Shown piece by piece: positions 18,557 through 28,699 of a DNA stretch of 64,000 nucleotides (the first letter of the stretch is position 1; each line of letters starts with the position of its first letter). This DNA comes from Fischerella sp. CENA71 (GTDB taxonomy: Bacteria; Cyanobacteriota; Cyanobacteriia; Cyanobacteriales; Nostocaceae). The DNA lies in assembly GCA_024239075.1 (NCBI GenBank), contig JANBVI010000027.1, positions 62,001-126,000 of the forward strand, written 5' to 3'. Below the pieces are notes generated by a model. That model had not been told where the DNA came from, did not search any database, and was given only the letters and a program-made list of their open reading frames with translations. The position numbers and the translations under genes are program-made.

Positions 18557-19586
18557 ATGAAGGAGTTGGTTTGAGTAAACTTTTTTCTACTAACAATTCC
18601 GCAATTTGTACAGCATTCAAGGCTGCACCTTTGCGGATTTGATCACCACATAACCACAGTTCTAAACCGCAAGGATGGGAAATATCCTGACGAATTCTAC
18701 CCACTAAAACTTCATCACGACCTGTGGCTTCAAATGGCATGGGAAAGTAATTTTTCTGCCAATCTTCTACCAATTTCACACCAGGAGATTTACTTAAAAT
18801 TTCTCTGGCTTCATCTGGGTTAAACGGAGTTTCAAATTCTAGATTAAGCGCTTCTGAGTGAGCGCGGAGTACGGGAACCCGTACACAAGTAGCAGTAATT
18901 CTGATATTTTGATCTGCAAAAATTTTCCGCGTTTCGTTGACCATTTTCATTTCTTCTTCGCAGTATCCCCAATCGTTTAAGGGGGAGTTATGCGGGAATA
19001 AATTAAAAGCCAAAGGATAAGGAAATACTTCCGCAGTTGGTTGTTTGCCTTCTAAAATCGCACTAGTCTGAGTTTGGACTTCTGCCATTGCTTTTGCACC
19101 CGCACCACTGGCAGATTGATATGTAGCTGCAACAATGCGTTTGATGGGTTTGATTTTATGCAGAGGCCACACTGCTACTGTCATTAAAATTGTGGTGCAG
19201 TTGGGGTTCGCAATAATACCTTTGTGATTTGCTGCTGCTTGGGGATTTACCTCTGGAACAACTAAAGGTACTTCCTCCTTCATGCGAAAGGCGCTGGAAT
19301 TATCTATGACGACAGCACCTTTTTCTGTGGCTATCGGCGCCCAAGTTTTTGAGGTTGAACCTCCCGCGCTTGCTAAGACGATATCAACATTTTCAAAGGC
19401 GCGATCGCTGACCGGCTCTACTAATAAATTTTCTCCTTTGAACGCTAGTTTTTGCCCTGCACTACGCTCTGATGCCAATAATTTTAATTTTGAAACTGGA
19501 AAATTACGACTTTCTAATAATTCCAATAACTCCTTGCCGACAGCACCTGTCGCGCCCAAAATAGCTACACAATAGGAATTAGACAA
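18543..19586 (-). CDS. asd: Aspartate-semialdehyde dehydrogenase
   Basis: Asd reduces aspartyl phosphate to aspartate semialdehyde for lysine, threonine and methionine synthesis. The protein starts SNSYCVAILGATGAVGKELLELL (NADP-binding loop) and contains the catalytic cysteine in NPNCTTI, SASGAGAKAM, and RVPVLRAHSE. I choose a TTG start at 19586 because a near-perfect AAGGAGG (19595-19601) lies eight bases upstream and homologues begin at this point. An in-frame ATG at 19640 would add 18 residues. The final residues LVNG and the stop are read from an ATTACCC-type heptad array, so the C-terminal tail is probably acquired. It heads the asd-dapA unit. Confidence 0.95.
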   Translation of the reverse strand: MSNSYCVAILGATGAVGKELLELLESRNFPVSKLKLLASERSAGQKLAFKGENLLVEPVSDRAFENVDIVLASAGGSTSKTWAPIATEKGAVVIDNSSAFRMKEEVPLVVPEVNPQAAANHKGIIANPNCTTILMTVAVWPLHKIKPIKRIVAATYQSASGAGAKAMAEVQTQTSAILEGKQPTAEVFPYPLAFNLFPHNSPLNDWGYCEEEMKMVNETRKIFADQNIRITATCVRVPVLRAHSEALNLEFETPFNPDEAREILSKSPGVKLVEDWQKNYFPMPFEATGRDEVLVGRIRQDISHPCGLELWLCGDQIRKGAALNAVQIAELLVEKSLLKPTPSLVNG

Positions 19587-19594
19587 ACTAGCTT

Positions 19595-19601
19595 CCTCCT
19601 T
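19595..19601 (-). promoter_or_regulatory. Strong Shine-Dalgarno deciding a TTG start for asd
   Basis: AAGGAGG on the minus strand, eight bases before the TTG at 19586. This is one of the best Shine-Dalgarno sequences in the window, and it lies inside the longer ATG-initiated frame. Confidence 0.8.
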
Positions 19602-20568
19602 AAGGTTTCTTCTGGCAATTTTATTTGAATCAATTTTCAATTTACAATTTACGCATATATAAATTACACAACGGACTCTTAATAAGCTTACAGATTTTAA
19701 TGCTTTACCTTTATTTAATCTTTTATTTTTTAATTTAATACATTTATTTTTTACTGTTACAAAAGTTGTATTCTGATTTACAACAATTAATAACTATTAA
19801 TTTTACAACACTTTTCTATATGAATTGGATATTATACAGCAAACTGTCGTTTTAGTGATAGTCATTTGATTATGATTCATTTTTATTGAAAAAATCGATT
19901 GGAAGTCATTCTAACTGCTTGGTATTTTATGCTGTCAATGATACCCACTTAACTAAATCAAAAACAAAGCCAGTCCCAGTGGCAAATCAAAAACCAACTG
20001 TTTAGCTAGTACAGTCAAGCGATCATGCTGCTTTGAGATAGATGCTTACACGACTTGCGGGGATGGAAAATGAGTTCAGGAGTAATTTACTCTCATCAAA
20101 TCACTAATTTCCAATATCCAACCCCCTTTTTCATATTTTCTGGTGTACGCAGTCCACTAACAAAAACTGAATTGAGAACCAGAATACCATGCTGCTAGTT
20201 ATGTTGGTTAAAACTCTTGGTTGATTACAAGTATTAGCTTTTATTGGCTTTTAGTATATGGACCATAGATACATACTCTTAAAAGAGTGATAGTCCTAAT
20301 TGATCGCGGATGGAACTTCCCACTGCGCTATCAGTTCAGGCGTGATGCTTCTGTCGGATTAAACTAATTTGCGCTAAAGTGTCAAGAGCTTTCGCATTAG
20401 CAGTAAACTGGATCTCTGTTCATCAACACAGGTTCAATTTCAAGCTGACAAAGCCTTGTGGGTTAATTTGCTCCGAATAAGGAACAACCCATCATACGAG
20501 AAGTGTGACGTCTGTGTGTAGAAGCAAGAAGTAAAAAAATATTAGCAGAAAGCAAATAGAGACAAAGC
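19602..20568. other. Divergent regulatory region between asd and tig
   Basis: Nearly 1 kb between two divergent groups of core genes. The asd side (19640-19860) is very AT-rich. The tig side (20280-20560) is more balanced and includes stretches that could be a long tig leader or an unannotated small RNA. No ORF above about 40 codons with a ribosome-binding site, no tRNA and no clear terminator are seen. Confidence 0.4.
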
Positions 20569-22017
20569 ATGAAAGTTACCCAGGAAAAACTCCCCTCCAG
20601 TCAAATCGGTCTGGAAATAGAGATTACACCAGAAAAAACCAAGCAAACCTACGAACAAGTTATCCAAAACCTCAGCCGTTCTGCCAACATTCCTGGGTTT
20701 CGTAAAGGCAAGGTGCCACGGCAGATACTGCTACAGCGCCTGGGTACAACTCGAATCAAGGCAGCAGCGCTAGAAGAACTTATTCAAGATGGCATTACAG
20801 AAGCTGTTAAACAAGAAGATATCAAGGCGATCGGGCAACCACAATTACGTTCATCATTTGATGACTTGATTAATAATTATGAACCTGGTAAACCCTTGAT
20901 TTTTTCGGCTGCTGTTGATGTGCCACCAGAAGTCAACTTGACTCAATACACTGATTTGGAAATCAAAGCAGAAGAAATCAAGTACGATCCCGAAAAAGTA
21001 GATCAAGTTCTGGAAAATGAACGCCAACAAATGGCAACATTGATTCCTGTAGAAGGACGCCCAGCACAACTGGGTGATATTGCCGTAGTTGACTTTAAAG
21101 GCGTGATCGCCAAAGCTGAAGGTGATGACGAAGCAGCCGAACCAGAACCGATACCTGGCGGTGAAGCAAATGATTTTCAGGTAGAGTTACAGGAAGATAA
21201 ATTTATTCCTGGTTTTGTCACAGGGATAGTGGGAATGAACCCCACAGAAACCAAAGAAATTTCTGCGACTTTTCCCGACCCTTATGCCAATGAAGATTTA
21301 GCCGGAAAACCAGCGATTTTCACCGTCACTCTCAAAGAAATTAAAGAAAAAGAACTGCCAGAGTTGAATGATGACTTCGCTAAGGACGTCAGCGAACACG
21401 AGACTTTGGCTGAATTACGGGCTGACTTGGAAGAGAAATTCCAAAAAGAAGCCGAACAAAAAACCAAAAGTAATAAGCAGGAAGCCTTATTGAATGAACT
21501 GCTTAAGCATGTAGAAATTGACTTGCCAGAAACAATGATTGAGCGGGAAGTCGATAACATGCTCACACAAACAGCCATGCGGCTAGCGCAACAAGGATTA
21601 GATGTCAAAAAGTTTTTTACCGCCGATATCATTCCGCAATTACGCCAGCGTTCTCGTGATGAAGCGATCGAACGTCTCCAACGCACCCTAGCCCTTGAAG
21701 AAATCGGCAAACGCGAGTCTATTGGAGTTACCGATGAAGAGGTCGCCACTAGAATCGAAGAACTCTCAGAACAGTTATCTGGGCAAGATTATGATCCAGA
21801 CAGACTGAAAGAATATGTCAAAGACGAACTGCTGAATGAAAAAACTATTGACTGGCTGCTAGAACATGCAAAAGTTGAACTTGTGCCTGAAGGTTCTTTG
21901 AGTGCAGAAGAATCTCCAACAGAAGAAACAGCCAAAATAGACGACAGTGAAGAACAAATCACCATAGATGCTGAAGCCACAGCAGTTACAGAGGAAACCT
22001 CGACAGAAGCAGAATAA
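20569..22017 (+). CDS. tig: Trigger factor (peptidyl-prolyl isomerase chaperone)
   Basis: A 482-residue ribosome-associated chaperone. The N-terminal domain contains the ribosome-binding signature as NIPGFRKGKVPRQIL (residues about 38-52). The middle FKBP-like domain spans roughly 165-250 (GDIAVVDFKGVI, FIPGFVTGIVGM, KEISATFPDPYANEDLAGKPAIF). The helical C-domain contains LPETMIEREVDNML. The last 50 residues are a Glu/Thr-rich acidic tail, normal for cyanobacterial members. clpP and clpX follow on the same strand, a common arrangement that links folding and degradation. The ATG at 20569 gives MKVTQEKLPSSQIGLEIEI, the expected start. Confidence 0.97.
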   Translation: MKVTQEKLPSSQIGLEIEITPEKTKQTYEQVIQNLSRSANIPGFRKGKVPRQILLQRLGTTRIKAAALEELIQDGITEAVKQEDIKAIGQPQLRSSFDDLINNYEPGKPLIFSAAVDVPPEVNLTQYTDLEIKAEEIKYDPEKVDQVLENERQQMATLIPVEGRPAQLGDIAVVDFKGVIAKAEGDDEAAEPEPIPGGEANDFQVELQEDKFIPGFVTGIVGMNPTETKEISATFPDPYANEDLAGKPAIFTVTLKEIKEKELPELNDDFAKDVSEHETLAELRADLEEKFQKEAEQKTKSNKQEALLNELLKHVEIDLPETMIEREVDNMLTQTAMRLAQQGLDVKKFFTADIIPQLRQRSRDEAIERLQRTLALEEIGKRESIGVTDEEVATRIEELSEQLSGQDYDPDRLKEYVKDELLNEKTIDWLLEHAKVELVPEGSLSAEESPTEETAKIDDSEEQITIDAEATAVTEETSTEAE

Positions 22018-22027
22018 ATTTAGGGAT

Positions 22028-22151
22028 AAGGGATAAGGGATCGGGGAGCAGAAATTAAGATCAGGGATGGTTAACAAAATTCAACAATCAACCCCTATCC
22101 CTTATCCCATACCCCCTATCCCTTATGCCCTACCCCGATCTCTTATCCCTT
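22028..22151. repeat. Repeat-derived inverted arms between tig and clpP
   Basis: AAGGGATAAGGGATCGGGG (22028-22046) pairs with CCCCGATCTCTTATCCCTT (22133-22151) with one mismatch. The interval contains more CCCTATC/CCCTTATCC units. The block could form a large stem in the tig-clpP transcript and serve as attenuator or terminator. Confidence 0.7.
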
Positions 22152-22299
22152 AGATTTATGCTGTATTCACACGAGAAGAAATTATATGAGGCATAATGGT
22201 TAACACATACCTAAAATAAAAAACCATTCGCTCATCACAGGCAGCATATGCTGTCTTACCCACTGTTACTGTTACATTTAAAGTCAAACATTTGTCTGT

Positions 22300-22995
22300 A
22301 TGCTTGTATCGCAGTCGGGAAATTACCCAATCAGCAGTTTGAGTCCATTTGAAATTCGCGCCCAAAACGGTCCGAGTAACATCGTACCGATGGTGGTAGA
22401 GCAATCTGGCATGGGAGAACGAGCCTTTGATATCTACTCCCGCCTACTGCGAGAACGAATTATTTTTTTGGGAACGCCAATAGACGATGCGATCGCTAAC
22501 TCGATTGTTGCTCAGTTGTTGTTCCTAGACGCTGAAGATTCTGAAAAAGATATTCAGCTATACATTAATTCTCCTGGCGGCTCGGTATATGCGGGCATGG
22601 CAATATATGATACAATCCAGCAAATTCGTCCTGATGTTGTGACCATTTGTTTTGGATTAGCCGCAAGCATGGGAGCATTTTTACTAGCAGCCGGAACTGC
22701 GGGTAAACGTATGTCTTTACCTGATTCGCGGATTATGATTCATCAACCTCTTGGTGGTGCTCAAGGTCAAGCAATTGACATAGAAATTCAAGCCAGGGAA
22801 ATTCTTTACATTAAAGCAAAGTTGAATCAGTTACTCTCACACCATACTGGTCAACCATTAGAAAGAATAGAAGCCGATACTGAACGGGACTTTTTCATGT
22901 CGGCTGAAGAGGCCAAAAATTATGGATTGATCGATCAGGTCATCACCAGGCAAAATCTTCCCGCAGCAGGGGAAAACGTCACCATTCTGAAATAA
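22300..22995 (+). CDS. clpP: ATP-dependent Clp protease proteolytic subunit
   Basis: A 231-residue serine peptidase subunit that forms the tetradecameric Clp chamber. The catalytic triad is S123 in [10 protein letters not shown]148 in IMIHQPLGG and D193 in ADTERDFF. The extended N-terminus before [19 protein letters not shown] is variable, as in cyanobacterial paralogues encoded beside clpX. The gene is separated from clpX by only nine bases, so the two are surely cotranscribed and act together. Confidence 0.97.
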   Translation: MLVSQSGNYPISSLSPFEIRAQNGPSNIVPMVVEQSGMGERAFDIYSRLLRERIIFLGTPIDDAIANSIVAQLLFLDAEDSEKDIQLYINSPGGSVYAGMAIYDTIQQIRPDVVTICFGLAASMGAFLLAAGTAGKRMSLPDSRIMIHQPLGGAQGQAIDIEIQAREILYIKAKLNQLLSHHTGQPLERIEADTERDFFMSAEEAKNYGLIDQVITRQNLPAAGENVTILK

Positions 22996-23004
22996 GAGGC
23001 TGGT

Positions 23005-24345
23005 ATGTCTAAGTACGACTCCCATTTAAAATGTTCGTTTTGTGGTAAGTCTCAGGAGCAGGTGCGTAAATTAATCGCTGGACCGGGAGTCTATATCTGC
23101 GATGAATGCGTTGACTTGTGTAATGAAATCCTAGACGAGGAGTTGCTCGACACAAATAGCGCGGCGTCTCAACCAACACAAAAGTCAGAAGATCCTCAAA
23201 AGCGCCGTGTCCGCTCCTCCAATCTCTCGTTCAATCAAATCCCCAAACCACGAGAGATTAAAAATTATCTAGACGAACATGTGATCGGGCAAGACGAAGC
23301 CAAAAAAGTACTATCAGTAGCCGTTTACAATCACTATAAGCGACTGGCGATCATTCAGTCTAAAAACAATGGCAAAGGTACAACTGATGATCCTGTTGAG
23401 CTACAGAAGTCCAATATTCTGTTGATTGGCCCTACTGGTTGTGGCAAAACTCTGCTCGCTCAGACTCTAGCCAAAATTTTGGATGTGCCGTTTGCTGTTG
23501 CTGACGCGACTACCCTGACAGAAGCTGGGTATGTAGGCGAAGATGTAGAAAATATTTTGTTGCGACTGCTGCAAGTAGCAGATTTGGATGTCGAAGAAGC
23601 GCAACGAGGAATTATCTATATCGACGAAATCGATAAAATTGCTCGTAAGAGTGAAAACCCATCGATTACACGGGATGTCTCTGGCGAAGGTGTACAGCAA
23701 GCTTTGCTGAAAATGCTGGAAGGAACAGTTGCTAACGTACCTCCCCAAGGTGGACGCAAGCACCCCTATCAAGACTGCATCCAGATTGATACCAGTAATA
23801 TTTTGTTCATCTGCGGCGGTGCTTTTGTTGGCTTAGAGAAGGTTGTAGAGCAAAGAACTGGTAAAAAGTCAATAGGTTTTGTGCAACCGGGAGAAGGTCA
23901 AACGAAAGAAAAGCGTGCAGCAGATACTCTGCGACATTTAGAACCGGATGACCTAGTTAAATTTGGCATGATTCCAGAATTTATTGGACGTGTGCCAATG
24001 GTAGCAGTGGTAGATCCACTAGACGAAGAAGCGTTGATGGCAATCTTGACTCAACCACGTAGTGCCTTAGTCAAGCAGTACCAGAAACTACTGAAAATGG
24101 ACAACGTTCAGCTGGACTTTAAAGCAGAAGCTTTGCGAGCGATCGCTCAAGAAGCCTACCGCCGCAAAACTGGTGCAAGGGCGCTGCGGGGTATTGTTGA
24201 AGAACTAATGCTTGATGTCATGTATGAGTTACCATCTCGTAAGGATGTGACTCGCTGTACTGTCACACGGGAAATGGTAGAGAAGCGTTCCACTGCTGAA
24301 CTATTAGTACATCCTTCTTCCCTACCCAAGCCAGAATCAGCATAA
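23005..24345 (+). CDS. clpX: ATP-dependent Clp protease ATP-binding subunit
   Basis: A 446-residue AAA+ unfoldase that feeds substrates to ClpP. The N-terminal zinc-binding domain has the four cysteines in CSFCGKSQ and ICDECVDLC. Walker A is GPTGCGKT, Walker B is [11 protein letters not shown], and the pore loop is in the [12 protein letters not shown] region. Sensor and substrate-binding segments ([35 protein letters not shown]) are intact. It follows clpP closely in an operon. Confidence 0.98.
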   Translation: MSKYDSHLKCSFCGKSQEQVRKLIAGPGVYICDECVDLCNEILDEELLDTNSAASQPTQKSEDPQKRRVRSSNLSFNQIPKPREIKNYLDEHVIGQDEAKKVLSVAVYNHYKRLAIIQSKNNGKGTTDDPVELQKSNILLIGPTGCGKTLLAQTLAKILDVPFAVADATTLTEAGYVGEDVENILLRLLQVADLDVEEAQRGIIYIDEIDKIARKSENPSITRDVSGEGVQQALLKMLEGTVANVPPQGGRKHPYQDCIQIDTSNILFICGGAFVGLEKVVEQRTGKKSIGFVQPGEGQTKEKRAADTLRHLEPDDLVKFGMIPEFIGRVPMVAVVDPLDEEALMAILTQPRSALVKQYQKLLKMDNVQLDFKAEALRAIAQEAYRRKTGARALRGIVEELMLDVMYELPSRKDVTRCTVTREMVEKRSTAELLVHPSSLPKPESA

Positions 24346-24450
24346 ACTAAAAGTCAGGGGACACGGCGACAAGGTGACACAGGGACAGAATATTCTAACC
24401 CTCTTCATCTCCCAATCTCCCCACTTCCCCCTACTCCTCACCACCTCCTC

Positions 24451-25368
24451 GTGGAGATGACTTACATTAATATCCGTGGCGTAGAGCATTATTATGAGTG
24501 GATACGAGAACCATCCACTATTTCTCAACCTAAACCAGTGATGGTTTTTGTACATGGTTGGGCTGGTTCTGGTCGATACTGGCAAAGTACTGCCGCAGCT
24601 TTACTTGAACAATTCGATTGTCTGCTTTATGATTTACGCGGGTTCGGGCGTTCCCGTGGTAAGCCGACTGCTGTCACTAAAGCTAGTGAAGCCGTTGTTG
24701 AGTCCGATTCGCCGTCAGAAGAATCACAAGCAGTTACAGAATTAACTTACGAATTAGAAGAATACGCGCATGATTTAGCAGCGTTGTTAGATTCGTTACA
24801 GATTCAACGCGCTTATCTCCATGCTCATTCTATGGGCGCTTCCATCGGTACTCTGTTTCTCAACCGCTATCCAGAACGAGTGGAAAAAGCAATTCTTACT
24901 TGTAGTGGTATTTTTGAGTACGATGAAAAAGCATTCACAGCCTTTCATAAATTCGGTGGCTACGTTGTCAAATTCCGTCCTCGATGGTTGGGAAAAATAC
25001 CGTTGGTAGACAGGATGTTCATAGCGCGATTTTTGCATCGCCCCATACCAGCACTAGAAAGGCGGGCTTTTTTACAAGATTTTCTCGTTGCTGATTATGA
25101 TACAGCTTTAGGCACAATTTTTACTTCTGTAAGTAAAGCTGCTGCTGAATTAATGCCGCAGGAATTTAGTAAGATAACTGTACCGACGCTCCTAGTGTCA
25201 GGAGAATATGACAAAATAATTCCTGCTGAGATGGGGCGTCAAGCAGCAAAACTGAATCAAGCTGTTGAACATGTGATTATTCCCAAGACAGCCCATTTCC
25301 CGATGTTGGAAGATGCACCAACTTACTTAAAAAAGGTGCAAGAATTTTTGTCAATGGTTAATGGTTAA
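24451..25368 (+). CDS. Alpha/beta hydrolase
   Basis: A 305-residue alpha/beta-hydrolase fold protein. The oxyanion-hole region is FVHGWAGSGRYW, the nucleophile elbow HAHSMGAS, the acid is in LLVSGEYDKIIP and the histidine in PKTAHFPMLEDAP, so the triad is complete. A Ser/Glu/Val-rich stretch after RGFGRSRGKP (residues about 75-100) enlarges a surface loop. There is no signal peptide. Substrate is unknown; closest types are esterases and C-C hydrolases. An ATG at 24457 would also fit. The protein ends SMVNG, encoded by an ATGGTTA repeat that also holds the stop codon, so the tail is probably repeat-derived. Confidence 0.88.
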   Translation: MEMTYINIRGVEHYYEWIREPSTISQPKPVMVFVHGWAGSGRYWQSTAAALLEQFDCLLYDLRGFGRSRGKPTAVTKASEAVVESDSPSEESQAVTELTYELEEYAHDLAALLDSLQIQRAYLHAHSMGASIGTLFLNRYPERVEKAILTCSGIFEYDEKAFTAFHKFGGYVVKFRPRWLGKIPLVDRMFIARFLHRPIPALERRAFLQDFLVADYDTALGTIFTSVSKAAAELMPQEFSKITVPTLLVSGEYDKIIPAEMGRQAAKLNQAVEHVIIPKTAHFPMLEDAPTYLKKVQEFLSMVNG

Positions 25369-25411
25369 GACTATGGTTATTTGCTATCAACCACTAACCA
25401 CTAACCACTAA

Positions 25412-26398
25412 TTAACTTAATCCCAATTCTCTTTTGAGCAAATTAATCGATGTAGTACCAATATAATTTTCACCACAAATCAATTTAGGTGGACGGATAA
25501 TGTCTTCAGCAACATTATGTAAGCTTGTTTGGACGGTGGAAAAACTTGCTTTATCTGTGCAAAAAACCACCTGCGCCCGCTTCACCATCGCCTGAACTTT
25601 ATAAGTATCTTTTGGTTGTGAAGTCATCACAAGTATTTCATCCCCCCGCAAACCATGAAGAATAACTTCTGCACTTCGCAGCCAACCAGAACTTAGGCTG
25701 ACTATACCAAGACAGCTGTCTTTTGGTAGGTTTTTAAACAGGTTGAACTCGTTAGCGTAGTCTTGGATATCTAAAGGAATCACTCGTACTGCTTTGGGAG
25801 CAGCAATTACTTCTACTTCGCCGATAAAATACCGGCTGGTAACAACTGTAGCAGAGGAGGTTTTCTCAAGTACAGCTGGTAATTCTTCCATTGTTACTAA
25901 CTGTACTGGTATTTTAAGGCTTTGTTCTAATTCATACACCATTAATTCTCCAGCACCAATATCACCAGCGGGAACCGCTACTAACACCCGCGCACTACAA
26001 CGCAAGCGCCAGTCTATTTCTGCGAGAAATATTTCTCGTGCTTGGTTGAGTGAACAGCCATGAGACAGCAACTCATCAAGTGCTTGTTGGACAACCTTGT
26101 ATGCTTGGGGATTTTCTTTGAGAATTGGTGATTGCAGTTTGCTACCACCTTCATGACCTTGGGCGCGGACGTAAATACCTGAACCAGCAAGACTTTCTAC
26201 TAGTCCGTCATCTTCAAGTTGGCGATAAACCTTGCTAATGGTATTACGGTGTAGCCCGGTTTGCATAGCCAGCGCCCGTGTACTCGGTAACTTGTACCCA
26301 GGGGGATATTGCCGAGACGCGATCGCAAATCTGATTTGATTAAACAGCTGATTTGATGCAGGAATTTCACTGTCTGGCTGAATACGGAACTGAATCAT
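25412..26398 (-). CDS. plmA: GntR-family regulator, PlmA-like
   Basis: A roughly 328-residue regulator with an N-terminal winged helix of GntR type (residues 5-75, FNQIRFAIASRQYPPGYKLPSTRALAMQTGLHRNTISKVYRQLEDDGLVES read in parts) and a long C-terminal domain that is not an aminotransferase. This architecture and the start MIQFRIQPDSEIPAS resemble PlmA, the GntR regulator found throughout cyanobacteria. PlmA was first described in plasmid maintenance in Anabaena and is reported to contact the PII-PipX complex. The identification is from memory of the family. The ATG at 26404 would add MV. It is convergent with the alpha/beta hydrolase gene and divergent from the dienelactone hydrolase gene. 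Confidence 0.8.
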   Translation of the reverse strand: MIQFRIQPDSEIPASNQLFNQIRFAIASRQYPPGYKLPSTRALAMQTGLHRNTISKVYRQLEDDGLVESLAGSGIYVRAQGHEGGSKLQSPILKENPQAYKVVQQALDELLSHGCSLNQAREIFLAEIDWRLRCSARVLVAVPAGDIGAGELMVYELEQSLKIPVQLVTMEELPAVLEKTSSATVVTSRYFIGEVEVIAAPKAVRVIPLDIQDYANEFNLFKNLPKDSCLGIVSLSSGWLRSAEVILHGLRGDEILVMTSQPKDTYKVQAMVKRAQVVFCTDKASFSTVQTSLHNVAEDIIRPPKLICGENYIGTTSINLLKRELGLS

Positions 26399-26694
26399 CA
26401 CCAAGCCTCCAAAGGTGCTGGTACAAGAAGGTAGAAAGCTACAAAGTTTATACAGCTTGTTTTACCCTGTGTTATTGCATAGTAATTTTTACCATGCTGC
26501 ATTAGCAGCATTCTGTAACCAGCTACAAATTTTACTTGTTAAACATTCTATTTATAGATTCAAATTATTCGAGCGAAATTTATAGTAGATTCATTGCCAG
26601 TAGTTAATAATTTGATTTGGGATAGTTTAGAGATACTTATATAGCTATATCTATAGATATATCTAAATAATACACAGTATTGGTAAAAATTATT

Positions 26695-27441
26695 ATGGCA
26701 CGAGCAATTGACACCGCAAAAGTTAACCTTTCGCAAGCTGATTTCGAGATAGCTGCTTACATAGCCCAGCCTCAAGAACCAGGCTCTTATCCTGGAGTTA
26801 TAGTCTTGCAAGAAATTTTTGGAGTGAACTCGCATATCCGCGATGTTACAGAACGTATTGCTCGTGAAGGTTATGTGGCGATCGCCCCTGCACTGTTTGA
26901 ACGTGTCGCTCCTGGTTTTGAAACAGGTTACACACTAGCAGATATAGAAGTAGGTAGAGTCTACGCTTGGGAACAAAGCCAAGCATCAGAATTACTCAGC
27001 GATATTCAGACGGCGATCGACTACCTCAAAACTCTACCACAAGTAAAACAAGATGGTTTCGGTTGTGTAGGTTTCTGCTTTGGCGGCCATGTTGCCTATC
27101 TTGCTGCTACTCTCCCAGATATCAAAGCTACTGCTTCCTTCTACGGCGCACGTATTGTTAACGCTACCCCAGGAGGCGGCGACGCTACTATCACTCGTAC
27201 CAAAGATATTCCAGGCACTCTCTACGCTTTCTTTGGCATGGAAGACGCCAGTATTCCTGCTGAACAGGTAAATCACATTGAAGCAGAGTTAGAAAAATAT
27301 AAAATTCCCCATCGCGTGTTTCGCTACGATGGAGCTGATCACGGATTTTTCTGTGACCAACGTGCCAGCTATAATCCAATAGCTGCGGCTGATGCTTGGG
27401 AACAGGTAAAACAACTGTTTGCACAGCAGCTACAACAATAG
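26695..27441 (+). CDS. Dienelactone hydrolase family protein
   Basis: A 248-residue single-domain hydrolase. The family triad is present: C128 in GFCFGGHVAY, D184 in FGMEDASIP and H216 in GADHGFFCD, along with the typical VIVLQEIFGVN near the N-terminus. Dienelactone hydrolases open the lactone ring in chloroaromatic degradation, but cyanobacterial members usually stand alone and their substrates are not established. The ATG at 26695 gives MARAIDTAKVNLS; a TTG 15 bases earlier is less likely. The preceding 60 bases contain ATATCTATAGATATATCT, a symmetric AT tract in the promoter area. Confidence 0.9.
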   Translation: MARAIDTAKVNLSQADFEIAAYIAQPQEPGSYPGVIVLQEIFGVNSHIRDVTERIAREGYVAIAPALFERVAPGFETGYTLADIEVGRVYAWEQSQASELLSDIQTAIDYLKTLPQVKQDGFGCVGFCFGGHVAYLAATLPDIKATASFYGARIVNATPGGGDATITRTKDIPGTLYAFFGMEDASIPAEQVNHIEAELEKYKIPHRVFRYDGADHGFFCDQRASYNPIAAADAWEQVKQLFAQQLQQ

Positions 27442-27536
27442 TCAAGAGTTGAGGGTCAATGTTGAAGAGACGCGGAGAGTGGAAAACGCGGTGACGCGGG
27501 GACACCCCATGTCTATGGACTCTGGACTATTGACTA

Positions 27537-27600
27537 TTGTACAGACGCGTAGACGCTCGTAAGAGCGGCTTCTCGTAAGAGTATAATCGCGTCTCTACTA
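27537..27600. mobile_element. MITE-like inverted-repeat element, copy 1
   Basis: The left end TTGTACAGACGCG (27537-27549) and right end ATCGCGTCTCTACTA (27586-27600) are related to the perfect ends of the element at 51634-51706. The interior contains GAGCGGCTTCTC, a motif shared with other non-coding blocks in the window. It has no coding capacity. Confidence 0.6.
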
Positions 27601-27631
27601 TTGACTAATTAACAATTTGTCTGCACAAGTC

Positions 27632-28534
27632 ATGAATTCTGAAACTAAACTTTCTCAAAAAGCCAATTCATCTTTTTCAATGGACGATTTTGCTAAAGCA
27701 CTGGAAAAACACGATTACCAGTTTCAAAAAGGACAGGTAGTACATGGCAAAGTCTTCCAGTTAGATCCAGATGGCGCTTATGTAGATATTGGCGGTAAAT
27801 CGTCTGCCTTTATTCCCCGTGAAGAGGCTGCTTTGAGAAATGTAACAGATTTGTCTGAGGTGCTGCCACTCAATGAGGAATTAGAATTTTTAATCATTCG
27901 CGATCAAGACGCAGAAGGCCAAGTCACACTTTCGCGCCGACAATTAGAAATTAAACATATTTGGGAACGACTAGCCCACATGCGTGATAATTCCCAGACA
28001 GTGGAAGTCCGGGTATTCAATGTCAATAAAGGCGGTGTTACTGTTGATATTCTAGGACTAAGGGGATTTATTCCGCGATCGCACCTGCTCGAACGTGATA
28101 ATTTAGAATCCCTCAAAGGACAAACCCTGACTGTTAGTTTTTTAGAAATCGATCGCAATAATAAAAAACTTATACTTTCCCAGCGTTTGGCAACTCGTTC
28201 TGCTAACTTTAGTACCTTTGAATTAGGTCAGTTAGTAGAAGGAAAAATTAGTGGTATCAGACCCTTTGGTGTATTCGTAGATATAGATGGCGTTAGCGCT
28301 TTACTTCACATTAAGCAGATCACTCAGAAATTTATTGACAATCTGGAAAAAGTATTCCAAGTTGGTCAGTCAATCAAAGCTGTAATTATTGACTTAGATG
28401 AAGGAAAAAATCGGGTTGCTCTTTCCACCAGAGTCTTAGAAAACTTCCCTGGAGAAATGCTAGAAAACATGGATGAAGTCATGGCCAGTGCCGAAGCACG
28501 TGCAGAAAGAGCCAGGAAAAAGATTACTGAATAA
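27632..28534 (+). CDS. rps1b: 30S ribosomal protein S1 homologue (second, S1-domain protein)
   Basis: About 300 residues with three S1 RNA-binding domains: roughly 30-98 (GQVVHGKVFQLDPDGAYVDIGGKSSAFIP), 115-180 (VEVRVFNVNKGGVTVDILGLRGFIP) and 195-268 (GQLVEGKISGIRPFGVFVDIDGVSALLHI). Cyanobacterial S1 proteins are short, with three domains. Many genomes encode two, and this one resembles the Rps1b type; which paralogue it is cannot be settled here. It may bind mRNA leaders at the ribosome. The ATG at 27632 is used; an in-frame TTG at 27617 is possible. The C-terminus is a helical Ala/Glu/Arg tail. Confidence 0.88.
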   Translation: MNSETKLSQKANSSFSMDDFAKALEKHDYQFQKGQVVHGKVFQLDPDGAYVDIGGKSSAFIPREEAALRNVTDLSEVLPLNEELEFLIIRDQDAEGQVTLSRRQLEIKHIWERLAHMRDNSQTVEVRVFNVNKGGVTVDILGLRGFIPRSHLLERDNLESLKGQTLTVSFLEIDRNNKKLILSQRLATRSANFSTFELGQLVEGKISGIRPFGVFVDIDGVSALLHIKQITQKFIDNLEKVFQVGQSIKAVIIDLDEGKNRVALSTRVLENFPGEMLENMDEVMASAEARAERARKKITE

Positions 28535-28699
28535 GTGGTTAGGCAAAATTAAATACATTCGTGCAGGTCAGAGAACAGGGAACGGGCATTGGGCATTGGG
28601 AAGAGACGCGGTGACGCCCAGAGTAGGAGACGCGGTGAATCTATCAAAAATATTCTCCGCCTCCCGGTGTCCCTATCTCCCCCTGTCTCCTTCATTCCA

